Positions 1-5,337 of a DNA stretch of 5,337 nucleotides are shown in pieces (the stretch's first letter is position 1; every line of letters starts with the position of its first letter). The stretch spans positions 1-5,337 of the forward strand of contig JAUWCW010000163.1 in assembly GCA_030609125.1 (NCBI GenBank), written 5' to 3'. The notes below the pieces were generated by a model, which saw only the letters and a program-made list of their open reading frames with translations, searched no databases and had not been told where the DNA came from. Source of the DNA: Candidatus Rokuibacteriota bacterium. GTDB lineage: Bacteria; JAUVQV01. A program made the position numbers and the translations under genes.

Positions 1-9
1 ATCAGCCAT
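1..9 (-). CDS. Start of a downstream beta-oxidation gene, probably the hydratase/3-hydroxyacyl-CoA dehydrogenase subunit (5' fragment only)
   Basis: Only an ATG and two further codons (Met-Ala-Asp) are visible before the left edge. The start lies one base beyond the thiolase stop codon. A strong Shine-Dalgarno-like GGAGAGG (positions 23 down to 17) sits 7 nt upstream, inside the end of the thiolase gene. That spacing and the tight junction support a real, translationally coupled start. The identity is inference only: in fadIJ operons the thiolase is followed directly by the multifunctional enoyl-CoA hydratase/3-hydroxyacyl-CoA dehydrogenase, and that step is otherwise missing from this operon. 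Three codons cannot show the function. Confidence 0.4.
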
Positions 10-10
10 G

Positions 11-1297
11 TCAGGGCCTCTCCAGGAGGACCGCTCCGCCCTGGCCGCCGCCCACGCAGAGGGTGGCCAGGCCGAGATCGACCTTCCTTCGCTTCATCTC
101 GAGCAGCAGGGTGTGCACCAGCCGCGTCCCGCTCGAGCCGACGGGGTGGCCCATGGAAATCGCGCCGCCGTTGACGTTGAGGATCGAGCGGTCGATGGCC
201 CCGATGGCCTTCCTCCCCAGGAATCTCCGGGAGAGACGGTCGTCCCTGAAAACCATCTCGTTGGCGATGACCTGGGCCGCGAACGCCTCGTTCATCTCGA
301 TCAGGCCTATCTTCCCGAAGTCCTTCCCGGAGCGTTCCAGGACAATGGACGTCGAATACGAGGGCCCCAGCCCCATCCTCTTCGGGGCCAGTCCCGCGAA
401 GGCGTGCTCCCCGATGAAGCCCAGAGGCTCGAGGCCGAGTCTCCCCGCCGCCTTCTCGCCGGCGACGAGAACGGCCGCGGCCCCGTCGGTAATCTGCGAC
501 GAGTTGCCTGCCGTCACCGATCCGTACTTCTTCTCGAAGACGGGCCGAAGCCGCGCGAGGGCCTCCAGGGTCTCGTCGAGACGAACACCGTTGTCGAAGT
601 TCACCATCTCCTTGAAGGCCGGGGGGGCGAGAACGGGCATGATCTCTTCGTTGAAAAGGCCCTTCCTCCGTGCCGCCGCCGCGCGCCGGTGACTCACGAG
701 GGCGAACTCGTCCTGCTTCTGCCGGCTGATCCCGAGCTCCCGGGCAAGCACTTCCGCCGTTTCTCCCATGTTCAGGCTGCAGGTGGGGTCCATGAGCCCC
801 AACAGCAGTCCGATGCGGGGCTTGAGGAACCCGGGCCGCAGGCGCCTGAGGACCGAGAGCTTCCCGCCCGCACTCCGGCTGCGCATCCAGGCCGTGACAA
901 AGTCCTGCATCTCCTTCGAGAGCAAGTAAGGTATGTTCGACATGGACTCCACGCCGGCGGCCACCACGACCTTCGCCTCACCATCTCTGATGGACTGCGC
1001 GGCGGAGATGACGGCCTGGAGCCCGGAGGCGCAGTTGCGGTGCACCGTGAAGGCCGGCGTGCTCTGCGGAATGCCCGAGTAGAGGGCTATCACCCTCGCC
1101 ACGTTGACCGCGTCCGCCGGCTGGGCGACGTTGCCGACGATCACCGAGTCGACCTCCCCCGGGTCAATGCCCGTCCGGGCGATCAGCTCCGCCACCGCCA
1201 GCCGCCCGAGATCGACCGCGGTGAAACCCGCAAAGAGCCTCCCCGCCTTCACGTACGCTGTCCTCACACCGCCTGCTATCGCGATCTTCTCAGCCAT
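11..1297 (-). CDS. fadI: 3-ketoacyl-CoA thiolase, FadI / trifunctional-protein beta-subunit type
   Basis: This 428-residue thiolase performs the last step of beta-oxidation, CoA-dependent cleavage of 3-ketoacyl-CoA to acetyl-CoA and a shortened acyl-CoA. All catalytic motifs are present: the nucleophile Cys89 in NCASG (88-92), NEAFA at 336-340, GHP with His384 at 383-385, and Cys414 followed by GGGQG (416-420). Length and layout fit FadI (about 436 residues in E. coli) better than short biosynthetic acetyl-CoA acetyltransferases (about 390). In particular, a long basic/hydrophobic loop at about 128-173, before the NMGETAE segment, matches the FadI insertion, as do GPSYST (311-316) and LER (320-322). 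Mitochondrial relatives use this loop at the membrane. The ATG at 1297 follows the acyl-CoA dehydrogenase stop by 18 nt, so the two are probably cotranscribed. Its ribosome site (GGGGGA) is close to the start and not ideal. Chain-length preference cannot be read from the sequence. Confidence 0.9.
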   Translation of the reverse strand: MAEKIAIAGGVRTAYVKAGRLFAGFTAVDLGRLAVAELIARTGIDPGEVDSVIVGNVAQPADAVNVARVIALYSGIPQSTPAFTVHRNCASGLQAVISAAQSIRDGEAKVVVAAGVESMSNIPYLLSKEMQDFVTAWMRSRSAGGKLSVLRRLRPGFLKPRIGLLLGLMDPTCSLNMGETAEVLARELGISRQKQDEFALVSHRRAAAARRKGLFNEEIMPVLAPPAFKEMVNFDNGVRLDETLEALARLRPVFEKKYGSVTAGNSSQITDGAAAVLVAGEKAAGRLGLEPLGFIGEHAFAGLAPKRMGLGPSYSTSIVLERSGKDFGKIGLIEMNEAFAAQVIANEMVFRDDRLSRRFLGRKAIGAIDRSILNVNGGAISMGHPVGSSGTRLVHTLLLEMKRRKVDLGLATLCVGGGQGGAVLLERP

Positions 1298-1315
1298 ACG
1301 TCCCCCGATTGGCGC

Positions 1316-3007
1316 CTACCGGTTCTCGAGATCCTTCCAGATAGCACTATGGATCTTCTCCTTCGGGCGGCCGAAGAATCCTCCCTCCCGCCGTCGTGCC
1401 TCCTTCGTCTCCTCCAGAAAGTACCTGAGCATCGCAAGTTCTTCGCCCCTCTTCCTGCCGTTCCGCCTTCCCGCCGACTCCAGAAAAACCAGGCAGCTGA
1501 GGATCCCGTAGGCATTCAGACTCAGGTGCGTGATCCTTCTCAGAAGGAATTCCTTCTCCACCGCCCGGCGCCCGTAGAGAAGAAGCGCCAGGTGCGCCAT
1601 TCTTCTCACCGCCCTTGCATTGCGCTGCGCGATCCGCGCCGCCCGGCGCAGGACGGGATCGTCGGAGGTGAGGGGCCAGGGGTACCTGTGCAGGAGTTCT
1701 TTCAGAAGGTAGTAGAGGCGGGCAACCGCACCCTTCTTTCCACCGCCGAGCCTCTTGCCCAGAGCGCGCAGCAGAAAGAGAGCGGGATAGACGGAGTGGA
1801 TTTCCGTGGTTCCTTCGAAGACGGTCGTGACCCGGAAATCCCTCATCCTCTTTTCGTAGGGCTGGGTGCTGAGGTATCCCGAGCCGCCCGCCACCTGCAG
1901 GGCGTCATAGAGGGTGTTCCACGCCCGGGTTGTTCCATAGAGCTTGGCGTGGGAGCTCTCCATGGCGGCGTTTGTCAGAGGGTCTTCCTCGAGGATCAGT
2001 GAAGTCATGGCCGTCATGCAGCCGGCGACCCAGCAGTGCACCCTGGCGCGGACCATTTTCTCCTGCACGAGAGGAAATTTCCCGATGGGGCCGCCGAACT
2101 GCTTCCTTGCGGCGGAGCGTTTGAGCATGTCCTCGAGTGACTGTTTCATCACCCCCACCGAGGCGGCGCCGAGGCCGAGGCGGCCGTAGTTGAGGACCGT
2201 CATGGCTATCCGGAAGCCGTCCCCGGGCTTCCCCAGAATGTTCTCCACGGGCACCTTCACGTCCTTGAAGCCGATGGCGGCCGTGGAGCTGACCTTCAAT
2301 CCCATCTTCGGCATGTCCCTGCCGACCGTCACCCCTTCCCAGGCCGTTTCGACGACGAAGGCCCCCATTCGTCCCGGCCTCTCGGGATCGAGCTGGGCAA
2401 AAACGGTGAGCCCCCCGGCATAGTTGGCGTTGGTGATGTAGCTCTTGCGGCCGTTCAGGATGTAGTGGCTCCCGTCCTCCGAGAGCTCGGCCTTCGTCTC
2501 TATGTGCTGCGCGTCGGAGCCGGTATCCGGCTCGGTGAGAGCGTAACCGAATATCATCTCCCCCGTGGCGGCGCGGGGAAGGTACCTCCTCTTCATCTCC
2601 TCCGTCCCGAAAAGAACTATCCCCTTGAGGCCTATGGACAGGTGCGCCGTGGGAATGAGGGCCAGGGACATGTCCGTGCGGGCCACGGTCTCGAGCACTT
2701 TCAGGTAGCCGGGAATGCTGAGCCCGACCCCGCCGTAGGCAGCGGGAATGTTCAGACCGAAGAGGCCGATCCTTTTCAGGCCGGCCATCAGCTCTTGCGG
2801 GATCGACCCTTCCCGCTCGATCTTCTCCGGCGGGTATCCCTTGATGAGCGCGCCGTACTCGTCGATTATCCCCGCCGCCCCGGGGTCCTCACCGGAGAGA
2901 ACCATGGCGTCGAAGCGCCCCGCGTCGAACCCGGAGAGGTACAGCTCTTCGAGGAACCCGGCCTTGCCTTTCTGCTCGCTCACAAGACACCCCGTCTCGT
3001 CTCTCAT
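1316..3007 (-). CDS. Acyl-CoA dehydrogenase, VLCAD/ACAD9-like with C-terminal extension
   Basis: This FAD enzyme performs the first oxidation of beta-oxidation, acyl-CoA to trans-2-enoyl-CoA, normally passing electrons to electron-transfer flavoprotein. Domains in order are an N-terminal helical domain (about 45-150), a middle beta domain starting at the FAD/substrate motif YALTEPDTGSDA (155-166), and a C-terminal helical domain. The last includes the FAD-contacting RKQFGGPIGKFP (301-312), QVAGGSGY (371-378) and FEGTTEI (397-403). Glu398 aligns with the catalytic base of medium- and very-long-chain dehydrogenases. After about residue 420 an extra region of about 145 residues, very rich in Arg/Lys, continues to the end. 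Simple acyl-CoA dehydrogenases (about 380 residues) lack it; VLCAD, ACAD9 and B. subtilis FadE (about 594) have one. It is first in the operon with fadI. Start: ATG 3007 has only a weak GTGGGG upstream; GTG 2983 (residue 9, giving MSEQKG) is a credible alternative. Confidence 0.9.
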   Translation of the reverse strand: MRDETGCLVSEQKGKAGFLEELYLSGFDAGRFDAMVLSGEDPGAAGIIDEYGALIKGYPPEKIEREGSIPQELMAGLKRIGLFGLNIPAAYGGVGLSIPGYLKVLETVARTDMSLALIPTAHLSIGLKGIVLFGTEEMKRRYLPRAATGEMIFGYALTEPDTGSDAQHIETKAELSEDGSHYILNGRKSYITNANYAGGLTVFAQLDPERPGRMGAFVVETAWEGVTVGRDMPKMGLKVSSTAAIGFKDVKVPVENILGKPGDGFRIAMTVLNYGRLGLGAASVGVMKQSLEDMLKRSAARKQFGGPIGKFPLVQEKMVRARVHCWVAGCMTAMTSLILEEDPLTNAAMESSHAKLYGTTRAWNTLYDALQVAGGSGYLSTQPYEKRMRDFRVTTVFEGTTEIHSVYPALFLLRALGKRLGGGKKGAVARLYYLLKELLHRYPWPLTSDDPVLRRAARIAQRNARAVRRMAHLALLLYGRRAVEKEFLLRRITHLSLNAYGILSCLVFLESAGRRNGRKRGEELAMLRYFLEETKEARRREGGFFGRPKEKIHSAIWKDLENR

Positions 3008-3043
3008 CGTGCCCCACGGCGGGTGAGCCCCGCCCCGGGCGAC

Positions 3044-3070
3044 ACCTTCATGATACTAGAACCTTCTTGA
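3044..3070. repeat. Imperfect 10-bp direct repeat, possible operator
   Basis: ACCTTCATGA (3044-3053) recurs as ACCTTCTTGA (3061-3070), differing at one of ten positions, with a 17-bp repeat period. The copies flank the candidate -10 of the leftward promoter, and the second overlaps the TTGACA of the rightward one. That placement suits a regulator acting on both operons. A single pair of 10-mers could be chance, and no regulator gene is in the window to support it. Confidence 0.35.
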
Positions 3071-3081
3071 CAGGAGTGCAA
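3053..3081 (-). promoter_or_regulatory. Candidate sigma-70-like promoter for the acyl-CoA dehydrogenase/fadI operon
   Basis: Read on the minus strand, TTGCAC (3081-3076) is followed after exactly 17 bp by TAGTAT (3058-3053). The -10 hexamer matches TATAAT at four of six positions, while the -35 is weak (three of six). Transcription would start near 3046, leaving a leader of about 40 nt before ATG 3007. Spacing and position are right, but hexamers this weak also occur by chance, so this is a candidate only. Confidence 0.35.
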
Positions 3082-3095
3082 TCCGGTGGCAAGAA
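3067..3095 (+). promoter_or_regulatory. Candidate -35 element (TTGACA) for the phosphodiesterase-glpD operon
   Basis: A perfect TTGACA lies at 3067-3072. At the standard 17-bp spacing the -10 position (3090-3095) reads CAAGAA, a poor match, so the promoter would be weak, activator-dependent or not sigma-70. A transcript starting near 3103 would give a leader of about 25 nt to ATG 3127, which suits that start. The same bases supply the TTG that would be the furthest-upstream possible start codon of the phosphodiesterase. Confidence 0.3.
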
Positions 3096-3126
3096 GAAGC
3101 AGGAAGGAAGGAAAAAGGCACCGTCC

Positions 3127-3918
3127 ATGGCAGAGGGACGACAGCGACCGCAGATCATCGCTCACCGTGGAGCCTCAAAGGAGGCTCCCGACAACTCCAG
3201 GGCCGCCTTCGACGCCGCCCTTCGGCACGGAGTCGCAGGCATCGAGTTCGACGTCCAGCTCACTCGCGACGGCGTCCCCGTCATATATCACGACCGGACA
3301 CTCAGCCGGGTCGGCGGCGGGCGCCGCCGGATCTCGGATCTCAGCCTGAAGGAGCTGCGGGCCTTCGACTGGGGATCGTGGTTCGACAGCTCTTTCGCCG
3401 GCACTTCCCTCATGACGCTCGACGGCGTCCTGCGCCGCTACGGCCGCCGCACGAGCCTGTTCCTCGAGATCAAGTCCCGCCAACAGGACCGTCTCTCCGG
3501 CAGGAGCGAAGTTCTGACCGCCAAGGTCCTGTCGGCGGTGCGAAGCACCCTTCCGAAGGAGAGTCTCGAGGGGGTCTTCCTCCTCTCTTTCGACCCCGTG
3601 GTCCTGGTGACGGCGGCGAGAGAAGAACCCGGCTGGAACTACATCCTCAACGTTGAATCCCCCGACGGCTGGTCCCGGGGGAACCGGCCTCGCGGTGTCC
3701 GCCTTCGCGCCTGCTGCCTCCCCGTCGCCAGGCTTACCCCGGCCTTCGCCCATCGTCTGCACCGTGACGGCCTGCAGGTCATGACCTACTCCTGCAACAC
3801 GCCCCGCCAGGCCCTCAGGGCCCTGCGGGCCCGAGCCGACACCATCCTGACAGACGATCCCCGCTGGCTCGGCATGTACCTGGCCGGGAAGGAAGGCTCC
3901 CGTGCGCCGGGACTTTGA
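3127..3918 (+). CDS. Glycerophosphodiester phosphodiesterase, cytosolic UgpQ-like
   Basis: This 263-residue TIM-barrel enzyme hydrolyses glycerophosphodiesters (deacylated phospholipid headgroups) to sn-glycerol 3-phosphate and an alcohol. Visible family residues, numbered from ATG 3127: catalytic pair His13 (in AHRGAS) and His55 (in YHD), and metal ligands Glu40 and Asp42 (IEFDVQ) and Glu114 (FLEIK). Also present are a GSWFDSSFAG segment (83-92) matching UgpQ's GSWYSKAF region and the closing ILTDDP (240-245). Two motifs deviate: the usual PENT reads PDNS (21-24), and the usual W/Y-TVN reads YSCN (221-224). No signal peptide or membrane segment is present, so it should be cytosolic like UgpQ rather than periplasmic like GlpQ. 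In-frame starts at TTG 3067 and GTG 3076 would add a Lys-rich tail with no family counterpart, so ATG 3127, preceded by AAGG at 8 nt, is preferred. It overlaps glpD by 17 nt, and glpD would use its product directly. Confidence 0.88.
   Translation: MAEGRQRPQIIAHRGASKEAPDNSRAAFDAALRHGVAGIEFDVQLTRDGVPVIYHDRTLSRVGGGRRRISDLSLKELRAFDWGSWFDSSFAGTSLMTLDGVLRRYGRRTSLFLEIKSRQQDRLSGRSEVLTAKVLSAVRSTLPKESLEGVFLLSFDPVVLVTAAREEPGWNYILNVESPDGWSRGNRPRGVRLRACCLPVARLTPAFAHRLHRDGLQVMTYSCNTPRQALRALRARADTILTDDPRWLGMYLAGKEGSRAPGL
3889..3896 (+). promoter_or_regulatory. glpD: Ribosome binding site deciding the glpD start
   Basis: AAGGAAGG lies inside the phosphodiesterase coding sequence, 5 nt before GTG 3902. It is the strongest Shine-Dalgarno-like sequence near the junction, and no ATG or TTG in the glpD frame nearby offers a better start. 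It supports GTG 3902 and therefore a 17-nt overlap with the upstream gene. Confidence 0.6.
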
Positions 3919-5337
3919 TCGCCTCCGGCAGGGACCGTTCGACCTGCTCGTCATCGGAGGGGGAATCTACGGCGCCTGGACGGCCCTCGATGCGGCCCTG
4001 AGCGGTCTCAGGACGGCCCTCGTCGAAAAGGGAGACTGGGCCTCGGGAACCTCTTCGGTCTCGTCCAAGCTCGTCCACGGCGGGCTGAGGTACCTCGAGC
4101 ACCTCCGTTTCGGCCTGGTCCGAAAATCCCTGCGCGAGAGGGCCCTCCTCGCCTCCCTTGCCCCCCACCGCGTCCGGCCGGCCCGGTTCATCGTCCCCCT
4201 CTACCGTTCCGGCCGGGTCGGACCCCTGCGCCTTCGCGCCGGTCTTGCAGTGTACGACCTTCTCTCCACCGGAGACCGTCCCGGCGGCAGGACCCGGCGC
4301 CTCGGCAGAGAGGAGACCCTCCGGGCGTACCCCTTTCTGCAGGAGAACGGCCTCGTGGAGTCGCTTTCCTACGGCGACGCCATAACAGACGACGCGCGGC
4401 TCACCCTGGAAGTCGTTGAAGCGGCCATGCAGAACGGCGCCACGGCACTGAACTACGCGGAGGTGGTCGGACCTCTCTCCGCGGACAACTGCGCCGGCGG
4501 GGCGGTGGTCCGCGACCTCGCGGGAGACGTCTCCCTTGACGTGAGCGCTTCCGTTGTTGTGAACACCGCCGGTCCCTGGGTGGCGGACATCGCGGGCTGC
4601 GCCGGGGTCACCGGCAGGCTTCGCCTCACCAAGGGCGTTCATCTGCTCTTCCCGCCCCTGCCGGTGGAGGATGCCTTTCTCTTTCTCACACGCCAGGACG
4701 CGAGAGTGCTCTTTCTCATCCCCTGGTACGGCCGAACCCTCGTCGGAACCACCGACACCGGCTACGGGGGCGACCCGGAAACCGTGTCTGTCACCGCCGC
4801 CGACGTCGACTATCTCCTCACCGAGCTCTCCCACGTTCTTCGCGGCGGCACCTGGGGGCGCAGTTCCATATGCGGCGCCACGGCCGGCCTGAGAACCCTC
4901 CTTGACGTCCCCGGCACCGAGCCCTCGGCCCTCTCGCGGGAGTGGCGCCTCCTGGAGCCGGCCCCCGGCCTTCTCGTCTCCGTGGGGGGGAAGTTCAATT
5001 CCGCCAGGACCGACGCGGCGGTCATTTTCGAGCATGCCCTGCGCCGTCTCGGAAGAAGGCGGCCGGCCGGTGCGCCGACCGCGACGACTCCGCTTCCCCG
5101 CAGTCCTGCCGGTGACCCGGCAGGGTGGCTGGATAAAATGGCGGACAGAGGGGTGGAACTGGGCATGGACGGGGAGACGGCCCGCAACTGCGCCCTCAGA
5201 TACGGCACCTCCGTGTCGTCTCTCTTCGCTCTTGTCCGGGACGAGCCCGCTCTCGGAAAACGCCTCCTGCCGGATCTTCCTTTCTGCCGGGCCGAGATCG
5301 TATTCGGGGCTGCCCGGGAGATGGCGGTGCATCTCGA
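3902..5337 (+). CDS. glpD: Glycerol-3-phosphate dehydrogenase, FAD- and quinone-dependent (3' end beyond window)
   Basis: GlpD oxidises glycerol 3-phosphate to dihydroxyacetone phosphate at the inner face of the cytoplasmic membrane, giving electrons to quinone. The visible 478 codons are uninterrupted. The N-terminus carries the FAD dinucleotide fold VIGGGIYGA (17-25) and its acidic strand end VEKGD (41-45). The GlpD signature follows, ASGTSS at 47-52 and SSKLVHGGLRYLE at 54-66. Later come NTAGPWV (221-227), TKGVH (243-247), IPWYGRTLVGTTDT (273-286), GLR with Arg331 (329-331, aligning with GVRP) and VGGK with Lys364. The C-terminal domain is under way, with RYGTS (433-437) and EIVFGAAREMA (465-475). 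E. coli GlpD is 501 residues, so probably only a few dozen residues are missing. The usual GGKLTTYR reads GGKFNSAR, keeping Lys and Arg but changing the middle. The GTG start overlaps the phosphodiesterase end by 17 nt, indicating coupled translation. Confidence 0.92.
   Translation, partial: MRRDFDRLRQGPFDLLVIGGGIYGAWTALDAALSGLRTALVEKGDWASGTSSVSSKLVHGGLRYLEHLRFGLVRKSLRERALLASLAPHRVRPARFIVPLYRSGRVGPLRLRAGLAVYDLLSTGDRPGGRTRRLGREETLRAYPFLQENGLVESLSYGDAITDDARLTLEVVEAAMQNGATALNYAEVVGPLSADNCAGGAVVRDLAGDVSLDVSASVVVNTAGPWVADIAGCAGVTGRLRLTKGVHLLFPPLPVEDAFLFLTRQDARVLFLIPWYGRTLVGTTDTGYGGDPETVSVTAADVDYLLTELSHVLRGGTWGRSSICGATAGLRTLLDVPGTEPSALSREWRLLEPAPGLLVSVGGKFNSARTDAAVIFEHALRRLGRRRPAGAPTATTPLPRSPAGDPAGWLDKMADRGVELGMDGETARNCALRYGTSVSSLFALVRDEPALGKRLLPDLPFCRAEIVFGAAREMAVHL

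Larger units (their letters stand above)
3008..3126. promoter_or_regulatory. Shared divergent control region between the beta-oxidation and glycerol-phosphate operons
   Basis: The two operons are transcribed away from each other out of this region of about 120 bp, so their promoters must lie here or inside the first codons. It contains candidate promoter hexamers for both directions, a 10-bp imperfect direct repeat with a 17-bp period (3044-3053 and 3061-3070), a short GC hairpin on the acyl-CoA dehydrogenase side (3018-3034), and a purine-rich tract (3091-3118) before the phosphodiesterase start. Its middle part (about 3047-3070) is clearly less GC-rich than the surrounding genes, as expected for promoter DNA. 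No known operator consensus is recognised with confidence. Confidence 0.6.

Noticed and set aside
1298-1315. Possible terminator or promoter between the acyl-CoA dehydrogenase and thiolase genes
   Set aside because: The gap is only 18 nt, with no stem followed by a T-run and no promoter-like hexamers; read-through within one operon is simpler.
8-2002. A 664-codon open frame on the plus strand opposite the thiolase and the dehydrogenase C-terminus
   Set aside because: It lies wholly antisense to two genes with intact catalytic motifs. Its translation is Pro/Arg/Glu/Gly-rich with no recognisable fold. Strong third-position G/C bias keeps antisense frames open.
3047-3061. Inverted repeat TTCATG-ATA-CTAGAA as a dyad operator
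   Set aside because: Only four of six arm positions pair, which is too weak. The 10-bp direct repeat in the same place is a better description.
3086-3349. An 87-codon plus-strand frame starting at GTG 3086, in the leader and early part of the phosphodiesterase
   Set aside because: It overlaps the real gene out of frame, is Ser/Arg/Pro-rich, and has no conserved motif or convincing ribosome site.
3175-3954. A 259-codon open frame on the minus strand opposite the phosphodiesterase
   Set aside because: It has the same low-complexity shadow composition, while the plus-strand frame shows the full set of phosphodiesterase active-site residues.
3815-5332. A 505-codon open frame on the minus strand opposite glpD
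   Set aside because: It is antisense to a continuous GlpD reading frame with all major motifs. Its composition is Gly/Arg/Glu-rich and shows no domain.
1-5337. Search for CRISPR arrays, insertion sequences, tRNA/rRNA genes, toxin-antitoxin pairs or defence genes
   Set aside because: No repeated spacer pattern, transposase motif, terminal inverted repeats or RNA gene was seen. Nearly all bases are explained by the four metabolic genes and the control region.

Overview
The window is GC-rich and densely coding, with strong G/C preference at third codon positions. It looks like ordinary chromosome from a free-living bacterium with an aerobic-type or anaerobic-respiratory lipid metabolism. The protein style (FadI-type thiolase, VLCAD/ACAD9-type acyl-CoA dehydrogenase, quinone-linked GlpD) would suit a Gram-negative such as a Desulfobacterota/deltaproteobacterial relative. 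That placement is a guess from family style, since the window holds no rRNA or marker gene.

Layout: two divergent operons share a short intergenic region (about 3008-3126). Leftwards (minus strand) runs a fatty-acid beta-oxidation operon: a 563-residue acyl-CoA dehydrogenase with a basic C-terminal extension (1316-3007), an 18-nt gap, a FadI-type 3-ketoacyl-CoA thiolase (11-1297), then a 1-nt gap and the first three codons of another gene at the left edge. By analogy with fadIJ and B. subtilis fadNAE, that gene is probably the hydratase/3-hydroxyacyl-CoA dehydrogenase subunit. Rightwards (plus strand) runs a glycerol-phosphate operon: a cytosolic UgpQ-like glycerophosphodiester phosphodiesterase (3127-3918), overlapped by 17 nt by glpD, FAD-dependent glycerol-3-phosphate dehydrogenase. 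glpD starts at GTG 3902 and runs off the right edge after 478 codons.

Together the genes could take a phospholipid apart from both ends. The phosphodiesterase and GlpD would convert the glycerophospho-headgroup to dihydroxyacetone phosphate with electrons going to quinone. The dehydrogenase, thiolase and the likely edge gene would degrade the released acyl chains. Lipases, acyl-CoA ligase and electron-transfer flavoprotein are not in the window. The intergenic region holds candidate overlapping divergent promoters and a 9/10 direct repeat with a 17-bp period, a possible operator.

I found no mobile element, CRISPR array, RNA gene or clearly novel system. The features worth a second look are the divergent lipid-catabolism arrangement, its shared control region, the likely membrane-associating extras on the two beta-oxidation enzymes, and small deviations in GlpD and phosphodiesterase motifs.
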